A stretch of DNA of 64,000 nt from Candidatus Bathyarchaeota archaeon (GTDB lineage: Archaea; Thermoproteota; Bathyarchaeia; Bathyarchaeales; Bathycorpusculaceae), in contig JANXDU010000018.1 of NCBI GenBank assembly GCA_025059195.1, positions 34,175 to 98,174 of the forward strand, in the 5' to 3' direction. The notes under the pieces were generated by a model. The model had not been told where the DNA came from. It made no database searches and saw nothing but the letters and a program-made list of their open reading frames with translations. The position numbers were made by a program, and so were the translations under genes. Positions 1 to 9,109 of the stretch are shown here, one piece after another. Every line of letters starts with the position of its first letter. Positions within the stretch are counted from its first letter, which is position 1.

Positions 1-1
1 A

Positions 2-40
2 AGCACGAAAGGCGTACTTCTTGAGCTTGTGATGAAATGA
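2..40 (+). CDS. C-terminal end of an upstream gene (partial)
   Basis: One frame stays open from the window edge to a TGA at 38-40 and would end in ...GVLLELVMK. It stops five bases before the GTG start of the MFS gene, the spacing expected in an operon. Only 12 residues are visible, a competing frame also stops nearby, and no family can be named. Confidence 0.3.
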   Translation, partial: STKGVLLELVMK

Positions 41-44
41 AAAT

Positions 45-1202
45 GTGTCGAGGGTTTTCTCTTTAAAAGGTTGGTTTCGCTTGCACTCTGTGAAAAACGC
101 CTTGCTGATTCAAGTTTTTCATTCTTTTGCAAGCGGAGTTTTAGGCGTGGTCATACCTTTGATGATGAAGGAACGAAACATAGAAGTTGTTTTAATAGGC
201 TTTGTTTTCGCATCCATGCCCTTAATAATGCAGTTTGGAAGAATGTTCTTCGCGACGCTCTCAGACTTTTTTGGAAGAAAACCCTTCTTCATAGCCAACG
301 GTTTTCTCGGCACCGTTTCAAGCCTAGTTTACTGTTTCGCCTACACGCCGATGGAGTTTCTCTTCGGCAAAATAGCGGAAGGAACAAAAGAAGGGGCTAT
401 ATGGGCTGTGAACAGAGCCTACCTCCTTGAAAGAAGCCGTGGAGACTGGAGAACCCTAGTAATCCTAAGAACCACGGTTTATTTGGCCTATGCCACGGGA
501 AGTTTGGCAGCTGGTTTTCTGATGGTTTCCATTTTTTACGAGGGAACGCTGCTTTTATGCGCCTTTTTAGGCGTTCTTGGGGTTCTTTTTTCCATAACGC
601 TTGTAGACGATAAGAAAGGGGAATTTGATATGCAGCAAGCCTTACGTTTTCTTGATTTTAGAAAGAAAAATCGGAAATTCAAAATCTTTCTTTTCCTCTT
701 TTTCATGATGGGCTTATCCTTCGGCTTCCGCTCCGGATACGTTATACCCTACTTCCTCAGCGCTTCCGGCTTTTCCGCCGAAACGGTTGGACTAATCGTT
801 GGCGTTATGATTTTGCTGGCAGGGTTATTCTCCTACCTCTTTTCAAAGTGTTCCCGCGTAAAAGAACTCATTTTAATAAGCGGAACCGCCTATTCAGTTC
901 TCTTGACCCTTCTCGGTTTTTCCCCTCCAGCCCTCACCGCAGTGCTCGTTATACTTGTAGGCATTGTTGAGGGGATGAACAGCATAGGCCAGGAAGGCAT
1001 TCTCTCAAAAATATGCGACAAAGAGTCTTATGGGACGGATATAGGCTTACTCATGATGGGCCTTCATATAGGCGAGGCTGGCAGCCTAGCTTTAAGCGGC
1101 GTTTTAATTGCCAAGGGAGGTTTCGCTGCCTCCTTCATACCAGCAGCAGCCCTATACTCAGCTTTCTACATGGGCACGTTCATGTTATATGAGGAAAAAT
1201 AA
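45..1202 (+). CDS. MFS transporter
   Basis: This is a 385-residue polytopic membrane protein of the major facilitator superfamily. Hydrophobic segments follow one another along nearly the whole chain. The loop after the second segment (residues 65-79, GRMFFATLSDFFGRK) fits MFS motif A (G-x3-D-x2-G-R-K). A charged cytoplasmic stretch near residues 188-213 divides the protein into two halves, as in the 12-helix fold. The start is GTG at 45. The birA gene begins one base after its stop, so the two are probably co-transcribed. The substrate cannot be read from the sequence; a link to biotin is only suggested by the neighbour. Confidence 0.85.
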   Translation: MSRVFSLKGWFRLHSVKNALLIQVFHSFASGVLGVVIPLMMKERNIEVVLIGFVFASMPLIMQFGRMFFATLSDFFGRKPFFIANGFLGTVSSLVYCFAYTPMEFLFGKIAEGTKEGAIWAVNRAYLLERSRGDWRTLVILRTTVYLAYATGSLAAGFLMVSIFYEGTLLLCAFLGVLGVLFSITLVDDKKGEFDMQQALRFLDFRKKNRKFKIFLFLFFMMGLSFGFRSGYVIPYFLSASGFSAETVGLIVGVMILLAGLFSYLFSKCSRVKELILISGTAYSVLLTLLGFSPPALTAVLVILVGIVEGMNSIGQEGILSKICDKESYGTDIGLLMMGLHIGEAGSLALSGVLIAKGGFAASFIPAAALYSAFYMGTFMLYEEK

Positions 1203-1203
1203 C

Positions 1204-2007
1204 ATGGCTCCGACTATAAAAGTGGATAAGGTTCAAGAAAACCTAAAAACAAAACTTTTCGGAAAATACATGTTTTTCAGCCGTGAAGTCGGCTCAACGA
1301 ACGATTGGGCTAAAGAACTGGCGGAGCTTGACGCTCCAGAGGGCACAGTAGCTATTGCGGAAACTCAAACTGCCGGACGGGGGAGACTTGGCAGAAAATG
1401 GCACTCGCCGAAAGGCGGGTTATGGTTTTCCATAATCCTAAAACCAAATCTAAAGCCGACAGAAACGGTCAAGCTTGTGTTTCTGGCAAGTCTAGCCGTA
1501 GCAGAAACTATTCGTGAACTATACAGTTTGAAGGCTGAAACCAAGTGGCCCAACGACGTTATCGTGGACGGACGCAAAGTTTGCGGCATCCTCTTAGAAA
1601 TGAAAACGGTCGGCGAAAGAGTGATTTACGCAGTTATAGGGGTAGGCATAAACGTTAACATTGATATCGAAAAAGAGTTTCCGCGGGAGCTTTGGGAAAA
1701 AGCAACGTCGCTGGAGGTGGTGTTAGGCAAGAAAATAGTCTTAGAAACTTTTTTTAAGGCGTTGCTAGAAAAAATGGAAAGTCTCTACCAAGTGTTTTTA
1801 GAGGGTGGCTTCAGTCCGGTTCTGGCTAAATGGAAAGCCTACGCTTCTTTTTTAGGCTGCGAGGTGGAAGTTTCCAGCGGAGACGAAAAGTTTGAAGGGG
1901 TAGCCCTCGACGTTAATGGCGGTGGCGCGTTAGTTTTGAAACTTAAAGACGACACGGTGAAGCATGTCTTCGCTGGAGACCTTTCTCTAAAGATAAAAGG
2001 ATGCTGA
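1204..2007 (+). CDS. birA: Biotin--[carboxyl-carrier] protein ligase
   Basis: The 267-residue enzyme activates biotin to biotinyl-AMP and attaches it to the lysine of a biotin carrier protein. The biotin/ATP loop GRGRLGRKWHS lies at residues 58-68, KWPNDV at 114-119 and GRKVCGILLE just after, followed by the small C-terminal beta domain. There is no N-terminal helix-turn-helix, so it is a ligase only and not a BirA repressor. I chose ATG 1204 because GAGG lies seven bases upstream; an in-frame ATG at 1189 overlaps the MFS gene and has no Shine-Dalgarno. Its likely target is the biotin carrier encoded at 6073-6636. Confidence 0.93.
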   Translation: MAPTIKVDKVQENLKTKLFGKYMFFSREVGSTNDWAKELAELDAPEGTVAIAETQTAGRGRLGRKWHSPKGGLWFSIILKPNLKPTETVKLVFLASLAVAETIRELYSLKAETKWPNDVIVDGRKVCGILLEMKTVGERVIYAVIGVGINVNIDIEKEFPRELWEKATSLEVVLGKKIVLETFFKALLEKMESLYQVFLEGGFSPVLAKWKAYASFLGCEVEVSSGDEKFEGVALDVNGGGALVLKLKDDTVKHVFAGDLSLKIKGC

Positions 2008-2015
2008 AAGGAAAG

Positions 2016-2789
2016 TTAGGTTTTCTTTCCCGTTATTTGGAAACCTCGTCTCTCCAGCTGTTCTAGTAATATTCTCGGGTCTGGGAACCATTGCCCCCAT
2101 TTTCTGCAAATATGTTCAGTCCAACTATAGTTTTCGTAGGTGTAAGGATCCGGGCGCCCGTTTTCCAACGGAATCTTCGCGTTCAACCGCCTGTAGTAGT
2201 CTTGGGCTAAGTAGCCTTCATCCATGACCCGCATAGCCTCGGAAACCATTTCATCTGTCAGTTCTCGGTATTTGCCCTCAAAAAGCGTAAACTCCATAGG
2301 GTATCTGGGTCTTGGCGGGGGGTTTTCGTCCGGATAACCCATAACAAGCTGCACCAGCGGAAAGACCCGTTTTGGCAATTCGTATTGTTGGGCTATTTTT
2401 TCTGCGTGTAGCATGGCGCTTCCAAGGAAGCAGCTTCCCAAGCCTAAGCTTCTGGCGGCTATAACCATGTTTTCCGCCATCAAGGCGGCGTCCTGAATTC
2501 CGAAAAACAATAGCACCAAATCGTTTGTGACCATTTCCCAGCCTCGCTTCTCCATGATTCTCTCAAACTTGTAATAGTCCACGCAGATGGTGAACAACAG
2601 TGGCGCCTTGTAGGGGTGGCGTTCCCTATCCCGCGAAAGTATTATGCTGTAGGCTTGCGAAGCGAAAGGCGCCTGCTGTCCAGCCCTAACAATGGTGCGA
2701 ATGACTTCTTCCGGCGGCATGTCCGCCTTATACTTGCGGATTGACTTGTGGTTAAGCAAAGTTTCTATGACAGGGTTTACTAAAGCCAT
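2016..2789 (-). CDS. Nitroreductase-family flavoprotein
   Basis: The 257-residue protein has the nitroreductase fold signature: an N-terminal SIRKYK segment that binds FMN phosphate, a central stretch with two helices and GLGSCFLGSAML, and VMGYPDENPPPRPR near residue 155-165, typical of the NfsA/FRP-type FMN oxidoreductases. A tail of about 80 residues after the core (from ELTDEMVSEA) is longer than in minimal members. GGAGG precedes ATG 2789, and a TATA-like ATTATATG lies on the same strand near 2833-2841. It is convergent with birA and divergent from the carboxyltransferase genes. The substrate is unknown. Confidence 0.82.
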   Translation of the reverse strand: MALVNPVIETLLNHKSIRKYKADMPPEEVIRTIVRAGQQAPFASQAYSIILSRDRERHPYKAPLLFTICVDYYKFERIMEKRGWEMVTNDLVLLFFGIQDAALMAENMVIAARSLGLGSCFLGSAMLHAEKIAQQYELPKRVFPLVQLVMGYPDENPPPRPRYPMEFTLFEGKYRELTDEMVSEAMRVMDEGYLAQDYYRRLNAKIPLENGRPDPYTYENYSWTEHICRKWGQWFPDPRILLEQLERRGFQITGKKT

Positions 2790-2907
2790 GGCATACTTCC
2801 TCCAGTTTTCGCTAGAACTAAGTTGCTAAGGGCACATATAATTTTCTTGACGTATATTCTAAATACTGATTGTGCCTACATACTTTAGTGACTGAGGGTT
2901 TCCCTGT

Positions 2908-4476
2908 ATGGTAGAAGTTAAAGAGCCTACCGTCGAAGAGAAGATTAAGCGTTTGCGGGAAATGCGGGAACAAGCCAAACTTGGCGGCGGACTTAAACGC
3001 ATAGAGGAACAACATGCCAAGGGCAAGTTAACAGCCAGAGAACGCCTAGACCTTTTGTTAGACCCGGGCAGCTTCAACGAGCTTGACCCTTTTGTCGTCC
3101 ACCAATGCACGGAGTTCGGCATGGCTGAACGTAAATACTTGGGCGACGGTGTTGTAACCGGCTACGGCACAGTAGACGGGCGTCTCGTCTTCGTTTTCTC
3201 GCAAGATTTTACCGTTTTCGGCGGGTCCCTTGGCGAGATGTTCGCCAAAAAGGTTTGTAAGCTCATGGACTTAGCCATGAAAACAGGCGCGCCAGTCATA
3301 GGTTTAAACGACTCCGGCGGGGCGCGTATCCAGGAGGGCGTTGCAAGCCTCGCTGGTTATGGCGACATATTCTTCCGCAACGTGATGGCCTCCGGCGTGA
3401 TTCCACAGATATCCGCCATTATGGGTCCTTGCGCCGGCGGCGCCGTTTATTCGCCAGCCCTAACAGACTTCATCGTTATGGTGGACAAGACAAGCTATAT
3501 GTTCATTACGGGACCGGATGTTGTTAAGGCGGTGCTGGGGCAGGAGGTCACTTTTGAAGAGTTAGGTGGGGCCATGGTGCACAGCCAAACAAGCGGCGTA
3601 GCCCACTTTATAGCCAAAGACGAGGAGCAATGCATCCAAATAATTAAGAAGCTTTTAAGCTATTTGCCAAGCAACTACCTTGAAGATCCGCCTTATGTGG
3701 AGACGGGCGACGACCCAAACCGCACGGACGAAAACTTGCCGCGAATAATGCCAGATGACCCCGACAAACCCTACGATGTTGAGGAAATAATCCACAGCGT
3801 CGTAGACAACGGCGAATTCTTGGAAGTGCAACCTCTTTGGGCGCCAAACATAGTCATAGGCTTCGCAAGGCTAAACGGGCACGTGGTTGGCATAGTAGCC
3901 AACCAGCCTGCCTACTATGCTGGGGCTTTAGACATAAACTCGTCAGTTAAAGCCGGAAGGTTCGTGCGGTTCTGCGACTGCTTCAACATACCCATAATAA
4001 CCTTCGTGGACGTGCCGGGCTTTTTACCGGGCATAGAGCAAGAACACGGCGGCATAATCCGCCACGGCTCAAAACTGCTTTTCGCCTATTGTGAGGCAAC
4101 GGTTCCAAAAATAACGGTTATACTGCGAAAAGCTTACGGCGGAGCCTACGACGTCATGGGAAGCAAGCACTCTGGCGGAGACATAAACTATGCCTGGCCA
4201 ACAGCTGAAATCGCCGTCATGGGACCCCAAGGAGCCATAAACATAATTTTCCGGAAAGAAATAGCTGAAGCTCCAGACCCAGAGCATAAACGTCTAGAGC
4301 TTGTTAGCGAATACCGTCGGAAGTTTGCCAATCCCTATGTAGCTGCGCAGAAAGGCTACATAGACGAGGTCATCGAGCCGGCGGAAACGCGCCCAAAACT
4401 GGTAAGCGCCCTTGAAATGCTAATGACGAAACGGGAGCCTAGACCATCCAAAAAGCATGACAACATCCCATTATAG
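2908..4476 (+). CDS. pccB: Acyl-CoA carboxyltransferase (propionyl-/methylmalonyl-CoA type, 12S-like)
   Basis: The 522-residue protein is the biotin-dependent carboxyltransferase that moves CO2 between the biotin carrier and an acyl-CoA, giving or consuming methylmalonyl-CoA. Two crotonase-fold halves are clear: the first has the oxyanion-hole segment [16 protein letters not shown] near 172-190, the second has [16 protein letters not shown] near 410-425. Length matches PccB, MmdA and the transcarboxylase 12S subunit. It is followed by a 5S-like subunit and a separate biotin carrier, with a mutase gene opposite, which favours methylmalonyl-CoA chemistry. No biotin carboxylase is near, so carboxylase versus transcarboxylase cannot be settled here. 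Confidence 0.92.
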   Translation: MVEVKEPTVEEKIKRLREMREQAKLGGGLKRIEEQHAKGKLTARERLDLLLDPGSFNELDPFVVHQCTEFGMAERKYLGDGVVTGYGTVDGRLVFVFSQDFTVFGGSLGEMFAKKVCKLMDLAMKTGAPVIGLNDSGGARIQEGVASLAGYGDIFFRNVMASGVIPQISAIMGPCAGGAVYSPALTDFIVMVDKTSYMFITGPDVVKAVLGQEVTFEELGGAMVHSQTSGVAHFIAKDEEQCIQIIKKLLSYLPSNYLEDPPYVETGDDPNRTDENLPRIMPDDPDKPYDVEEIIHSVVDNGEFLEVQPLWAPNIVIGFARLNGHVVGIVANQPAYYAGALDINSSVKAGRFVRFCDCFNIPIITFVDVPGFLPGIEQEHGGIIRHGSKLLFAYCEATVPKITVILRKAYGGAYDVMGSKHSGGDINYAWPTAEIAVMGPQGAINIIFRKEIAEAPDPEHKRLELVSEYRRKFANPYVAAQKGYIDEVIEPAETRPKLVSALEMLMTKREPRPSKKHDNIPL

Positions 4477-4522
4477 ATAAATAAGCGACCTCCAAAGTTT
4501 TAATTCTACTGCCCCCGTCGAA

Positions 4523-6076
4523 GTGAAGGATTTGGACGCCAAACCCGTTAAAATTACAGACACGACTTTTCGCGACGCCCATCAGTCTTTGATGGCGACG
4601 CGGATGCGCACCGAATCTATGCTTCCCATAGCCGAGAAAATGGACATGGTTGGCTTTTTCTCCATGGAGGTTTGGGGCGGCGCCACCTTTGATGTTTGCA
4701 TCCGTTATTTGATTGAAGACCCTTGGGAAAGGCTTCGCCAGTTAAAAAGCCGCATAAAACGCACGCCATTGCAGATGCTTTTAAGAGGACAGAATGTTGT
4801 TGGCTATAAAAATTATCCAGATGACGTTGTCGTTAAGTTTGTGGAGAAGGCGGCGGAAAACGGCATAGACATATTTCGCGTTTTTGATGCGTTGAACGAT
4901 GTTCGCAACATGGAGGTCGCCATAAAAACCGTTAAAAAAGTTGGCAAGCATGCGCAGGGCACCATATGCTACACTATAAGCCCTGTCCACACAACAGGGT
5001 ACTACGTAAAAGTTGCCAAGAAACTGGCGGAGATCGGCTGCGACTCTATATGTATAAAAGACATGGCGGGAATGCTTGCACCTCAGCCAGCCTACGAACT
5101 CATAACATCCTTAAAACAAGAGGTGGGCCTGCCCGTGCATTTGCATTGCCACTGCACCAGCGGGATGGCCATGATGACTTATCTGAGGGCATGTGAAGCC
5201 GATGTGGACATTTTGGACACAGCTTTCTCACCTTTTGCGTGGGGCACATCCCAGCCCCCTGTGGAATCCGTAGTTGCCGCTTTAAAGGGCACACCTTACG
5301 ATTCGGGCTTGGATATAGGTCTTCTCCAAGAGATCGCCCAATATTTTTGGGAGCTTAGGGAGAAATACTATGACCCCCTTGGGCTTATTGACCCTAAAGC
5401 TGAAAGGGTTGACCCTTCCATAATGGTTCACCAGATCCCCGGCGGGATGTTCTCAAATCTCCTTGAACAGTTGAGGGAGCAAAACGCCGTTCATAGACTC
5501 AGAGAGGTTCTTGAAGAAGTGCCGAAGGTTAGAAGGGAGCTTGGTTATCCGCCGCTTGTTACGCCTACAAGCCAAATCGTGGGCACCCAAGCTGTTCTAA
5601 ATGTCTTGTCGGGTAAACGCTACCACGTTGTGCCAAAAGAGGTTAAAGACTATGTTAAGGGGTTTTATGGGCAACCTCCAGCCCCCATAGACGAGGAAGT
5701 TAAAAGGCTTATCATAGGCGACGAAAAACCCATAACATGTCGACCCGCAGACCTTCTTGAGCCAGCCTTGGGCAAGATTCCAGAAAATGTTAAGCCCTAC
5801 ATTGAAAGCGAAGAGGATATACTCACATACACGTTGTTCCCAACAATAGCCGTTGAATTCTTTAAAAAGCGAAAAGCGAAAAGGGAAGAAGCCAAAGCCG
5901 AAGTGTCTCTGGAAAAACTGGCCGAGCTGGAACGGGTAGCGGCTATTTCAGCAGCGGTCGCTATCTATACAATAAGCCAAAGTGAAGTGAAGGCTTTAAC
6001 CTTGCAGAAAACCAAACGCGAAATTTCACCATGGGTTTTGGCTTGGCGGCAAAGCCTAGCCGAGCATGGTGCATGA
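4523..6076 (+). CDS. pycB: Pyruvate/oxaloacetate carboxyltransferase subunit (transcarboxylase 5S / PycB / OadA type)
   Basis: The 517-residue protein has a DRE-TIM-like metal-dependent barrel that transfers carboxyl between oxaloacetate/pyruvate and biotin. DTTFRDAHQSL starts the barrel, CIKDMAGML near residue 180 supplies the lysine that is carbamylated in this family, and HLHCHCTSG near 207 gives the metal-binding histidines. It ends at EHGA with no attached biotin domain, unlike OadA or many PycB proteins; the carrier is the next gene, overlapping by the ATGA junction. The start is GTG 4523. Size and split carrier match the transcarboxylase 5S subunit (about 505 residues in Propionibacterium). 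PycB of a two-subunit pyruvate carboxylase is the main alternative. Confidence 0.9.
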   Translation: MKDLDAKPVKITDTTFRDAHQSLMATRMRTESMLPIAEKMDMVGFFSMEVWGGATFDVCIRYLIEDPWERLRQLKSRIKRTPLQMLLRGQNVVGYKNYPDDVVVKFVEKAAENGIDIFRVFDALNDVRNMEVAIKTVKKVGKHAQGTICYTISPVHTTGYYVKVAKKLAEIGCDSICIKDMAGMLAPQPAYELITSLKQEVGLPVHLHCHCTSGMAMMTYLRACEADVDILDTAFSPFAWGTSQPPVESVVAALKGTPYDSGLDIGLLQEIAQYFWELREKYYDPLGLIDPKAERVDPSIMVHQIPGGMFSNLLEQLREQNAVHRLREVLEEVPKVRRELGYPPLVTPTSQIVGTQAVLNVLSGKRYHVVPKEVKDYVKGFYGQPPAPIDEEVKRLIIGDEKPITCRPADLLEPALGKIPENVKPYIESEEDILTYTLFPTIAVEFFKKRKAKREEAKAEVSLEKLAELERVAAISAAVAIYTISQSEVKALTLQKTKREISPWVLAWRQSLAEHGA

Positions 6077-6636
6077 GCATGCCGACTTACGAGATTTTAG
6101 TAGACGGTAAACCCAAAAAAGTTGAAGTTTCAAAAACTGGAAATAAAGTTTTCACAGTTAATGTTAATGGTGAAACTTTCACCGTGGAGGTTCCAGAGGG
6201 CAAGCTTGTTTTTGGAAAAGAGACCCAAATAAACATCGGTAACAAGGTTTATGGCGTAATGCTGCAAGGAACCAGCAAAACAAAACCCTTCACCATAAAG
6301 GTTGAAGAAGCCTCCTTTAAAGTAGAGTTGAAAACGGCGACGCCCATGCAAAAAATTGCGTCAACAGCTGAACAAGCTATCCAAGCTCTGAAAGAGAAGG
6401 CTACAAAACCTAAACAAGTGGGTTTAGGGGTTGTCACTGCGCCGATGACGGGCAAAATAATATCCATAAAAGTTGGGAAGGGCGAACATGTTAAGGCTGG
6501 GCAGGTTTTATGCATATTGGAAGCCATGAAAATGGAAAACGAGATCACAGCACCGACGGCTGGAACTGTTCGGGAAATCTTTGTTTATGAGGGCGCATCC
6601 GTGAACGAGGGCGACCCGCTGTTTATTATCGACTAG
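6073..6636 (+). CDS. Biotin carboxyl carrier protein (1.3S-like)
   Basis: The 187-residue protein carries biotin for the two carboxyltransferases upstream. The C-terminal biotinyl domain (about residues 115-187) contains the hallmark EAMKMEN, whose lysine near residue 152 is the biotinylation site. The N-terminal 75 residues form a beta-rich module of short repeats, followed by a lysine-rich linker. ATG 6073 overlaps the preceding stop as ATGA, which implies coupled translation; ATG 6079 is possible. It ends four bases into the convergent mutase gene. A free-standing carrier fits a transcarboxylase or a multi-subunit acyl-CoA carboxylase. Confidence 0.93.
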   Translation: MSMPTYEILVDGKPKKVEVSKTGNKVFTVNVNGETFTVEVPEGKLVFGKETQINIGNKVYGVMLQGTSKTKPFTIKVEEASFKVELKTATPMQKIASTAEQAIQALKEKATKPKQVGLGVVTAPMTGKIISIKVGKGEHVKAGQVLCILEAMKMENEITAPTAGTVREIFVYEGASVNEGDPLFIID

Positions 6637-8312
6637 AATATGGATGGAGGCTTGTACTCGCCGAAAATTTCGCGGAGAACATCGCATATCTCCCCTAATG
6701 TTGCGTATTCCTTTACAGCTTGAATTATGTAAGGCATTAGGTTTTCATCCTCTCTTTCGGCAGCATTACGCAGCTTATCTAGAGCTTCTCCGACTTTAGC
6801 GTTGTTTCTCTGACGTTTCACTTCGTTTAGACGTTTTACAAGCTTTTTTTCGATTTCCGGGTCTATCCGTAAAATCTTTATGGGCGTTTTCTCCTCGCTT
6901 ACGAACTCGTTTACGCCGACTATTATACGCTTCCTGCTTTCAACCTCCTTCTGGTAGCGGTAGGCGCTCTCTATTATTTCCCGTTGCATGAACCCCTTCT
7001 CTATGGCTGCCACGGCACCGCCCAATTCATCTATCCGCCTTATGTATTCGGCTGCGTTTTCCTCAATTTGATCTGTCAAATACTCCACGTAATATGAGCC
7101 TCCAAGGGGGTCTATGGTGTCTGCAACACCGCTTTCGTAGGCAATTATCTGCTGGGTTCTAAGTGCAATGGTGACCGCTTGCTCGCTTGGCAAGCATAAA
7201 GCTTCGTCAAAAGAGTTTGTGTGAAGCGACTGGGTTCCGCCTAAAACCGCTGCAAGGGCTTGCAGTGTTACGCGGATAATGTTATTTAGGGGCTGCTGCG
7301 CTGTAAGTGAAACCCCAGAGGTCTGCGTGTGGAAACGTAGCATCCAAGAAGCTGGATTCTTAGCCCTGAAACGTTCCCTCATGATACGCGCCCAAAGGCG
7401 GCGGGCAGCCCTAAACTTGGCGGCTTCCTCAAAAAGGTTGTTGTGGGCTGCGAAAAAGAACGAAAGTCCGCTGGCAAACTGGTCTACGTCTAAGCCGCGT
7501 TCTATGGCTGCTTGGACATAAGCAATGGCATTTGCAAAAGTAAAAGCTACTTCCTGAACGGCTGTGGCGCCTGCCTCGCGGATGTGATAACCGCTTACAC
7601 TAATAGGGTTCCACTTAGGCAAATGTCTAGCACAATACTCAAAAATGTCGGTAACTAAACGCATGGAGGGTTTTGGAGGGAAAATGTACATGCCTCTGGC
7701 AACATACTCCTTTAAAATGTCGTTTTGCACGGTGCCGTCAAGAATGTACTGGGGAACCCCTTGTTTTTCGCCGACAACAACATACATGGCAAGCAAAACC
7801 GCCGCCGGCGCATTAATAGTCATAGAAGTCGTAATTTTGTCCAAGGGGATGCCGTCAAAAACCGTTTCCATATCCCGCAAAGTGCTCACACTAACGCCAG
7901 CCTTGCCAACTTCTCCCCTCGCCAAGGGATGATCACAGTCGTAGCCCACCTGTGTCGGAAAGTCGAAGGCAACGCTTAACCCAGTCTGCCCCTGGCTTAG
8001 CAGATATTTGAAGCGTTGGTTTGTCTGTTCAGCCGTGCCGAAACCAGCATACTGCCGCATAGTCCAAAAACGCGCTCGATACATGGTGGGATAAACGCCC
8101 CGCGTGAAGGGATACTTACCCGGGAAACCCAGATCCCCAATATAATCAAAATCGGCGACCTCCGCCGGAGTGTAAAGACGGCTTACAGGTATGTCTGAAC
8201 TTGTTAAAAATTCACCTCTTTCAGGAAGCCGCTCAACACTCTTAGCCACCGTTTCCCTTTCCCATATCTCCTTTTCACGGCGAATCTTCTCTAAGGCTTC
8301 GCTTTCAAACAA
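6633..8312 (-). CDS. mcmA1: Methylmalonyl-CoA mutase, large (catalytic) subunit
   Basis: The 559-residue protein is the substrate-binding TIM-barrel part of the adenosylcobalamin-dependent mutase that interconverts (R)-methylmalonyl-CoA and succinyl-CoA. The segment [14 protein letters not shown], with Tyr88, matches the acyl-recognition region of true methylmalonyl-CoA mutases rather than isobutyryl-CoA mutases. The chain ends after the barrel, so the B12-binding domain (DxHxxG) must be a separate protein, as in many archaea; it is not in this window. The start is TTG 8312 with GGTG upstream and a TATA box at 8345-8352. It overlaps the convergent carrier gene by four bases. Epimerase and MeaB-type chaperone are also absent here. 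Confidence 0.94.
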   Translation of the reverse strand: MFESEALEKIRREKEIWERETVAKSVERLPERGEFLTSSDIPVSRLYTPAEVADFDYIGDLGFPGKYPFTRGVYPTMYRARFWTMRQYAGFGTAEQTNQRFKYLLSQGQTGLSVAFDFPTQVGYDCDHPLARGEVGKAGVSVSTLRDMETVFDGIPLDKITTSMTINAPAAVLLAMYVVVGEKQGVPQYILDGTVQNDILKEYVARGMYIFPPKPSMRLVTDIFEYCARHLPKWNPISVSGYHIREAGATAVQEVAFTFANAIAYVQAAIERGLDVDQFASGLSFFFAAHNNLFEEAAKFRAARRLWARIMRERFRAKNPASWMLRFHTQTSGVSLTAQQPLNNIIRVTLQALAAVLGGTQSLHTNSFDEALCLPSEQAVTIALRTQQIIAYESGVADTIDPLGGSYYVEYLTDQIEENAAEYIRRIDELGGAVAAIEKGFMQREIIESAYRYQKEVESRKRIIVGVNEFVSEEKTPIKILRIDPEIEKKLVKRLNEVKRQRNNAKVGEALDKLRNAAEREDENLMPYIIQAVKEYATLGEICDVLREIFGEYKPPSIF

Positions 8313-8344
8313 ATGTCACACCCAAAAGTACAACGCTGGAAGCG

Positions 8345-8352
8345 CATATAAA
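8345..8352 (-). promoter_or_regulatory. TATA box for the methylmalonyl-CoA mutase gene
   Basis: On the minus strand TTTATATG lies about 33-40 bases before the TTG start. A start site some 25 bases downstream would leave a short leader that still holds the GGTGTGA Shine-Dalgarno. This is a pattern-based inference. Confidence 0.5.
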
Positions 8353-8592
8353 TCATTATTCATACAAGTTTACCGTTTAAGTTAATAACTAAACCAACTG
8401 GGCGGAAGCGGATCAATCCAAAAGCGTGAATGTAGGGTTATAAGTGGCTTTTTTGGCGGCTGGTTGCAATATTAAACCGTGACGCTACCCGTTATAGCTG
8501 TTGTTTTGGTAGCAAGTTTATCTTAGCTTCGCACAGAACTTCGAATAGCGGAAACGTGAAAACTGTTGAAAATCATAAACGACATGCAGAAA

Positions 8593-8681
8593 TGGCGCGG
8601 GGTGCGGGATTTGAACCCGCGCGGCCCAAACGGACCACAGGCTTAGCAGGCCTGCCCCCTACCAGGCTAGGGCAACCCCGC
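8593..8681 (-). tRNA. tRNA-Ser(GCT)
   Basis: The cloverleaf can be folded by eye. The acceptor stem GCGGGGT pairs with ACCCCGC, and the anticodon stem CAGGC/GCCTG carries the loop CTGCTAA, anticodon GCT, reading AGC/AGU serine codons. There is a long variable arm (GGTCC/GGGCC type stem), as expected for tRNA-Ser, and a T arm GCGGG-TTCAAAT-CCCGC. The discriminator is G and CCA is encoded (8593-8595). Confidence 0.95.
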
Positions 8682-8722
8682 AATTATCCCCTAACTTTTT
8701 TATTTGCAGCTTTTCTAATTGT

Positions 8723-8863
8723 TTATTTGTTTAGGTCTTTTTCTATTAGTTTTGCTATTGCATCTGCTATCTTTTCTTTTTCTTGGCATTGTATTTGTTC
8801 GAAGAGTTCTATAAGTTTATTTATGAGGTGGTCATACTTTTTGTGTGCTAGTTTAGGAACCAT
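8723..8863 (-). CDS. Small ORF, 46 residues, possible gene remnant
   Basis: This frame encodes a charged, helix-rich peptide beginning MVPKLAHKKYDHLINKLIEL and ending AKLIEKDLNK. Composition is protein-like, but there is no clear Shine-Dalgarno. Immediately upstream, another minus-strand frame (8850-8991) encodes a basic peptide ending in RRKLLAHGFAEWFLN and overlaps it. Together they could be one short gene broken by a frameshift. It lies just upstream of tRNA-Ser. No family is recognised. Confidence 0.28.
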   Translation of the reverse strand: MVPKLAHKKYDHLINKLIELFEQIQCQEKEKIADAIAKLIEKDLNK

Positions 8864-9109
8864 TCTGCGAAGCCGTGGGCTAGTAGTTTTCGACGCGTTT
8901 TCTTGGATTCTAGTCTAACTGATTTTTGAAAAGTGGATAATCTCGTCAAATGTGAAGCCGGCCTCGAGATGCGAGCAACAGCCAGGTGCATAATAGCCCG
9001 CCAGCCCCTCAAGGGTTATAAAGCTTCCTCTATGCGTGGGTGAAGTAATGGCATTATGGCTTTCGCTGCATGTATCAATGGAATAAAAGCTTTGTTTCAG
9101 GCGATGTCT
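8864..9109. other. Intergenic stretch without a recognised gene
   Basis: Apart from the basic peptide frame noted with the neighbouring small ORF, I see no coding or structured RNA signal here. A GC-richer patch at about 8960-9020 has no fold that I can assign. Confidence 0.3.

Noticed and set aside
2908..6636. Sodium-pumping oxaloacetate or methylmalonyl-CoA decarboxylase
   Set aside because: The membrane beta subunit (OadB/MmdB) and the gamma subunit are not present among the neighbours.
8556..8918. A plus-strand 120-residue protein
   Set aside because: It reads straight through the tRNA-Ser gene, so it is not a real gene.
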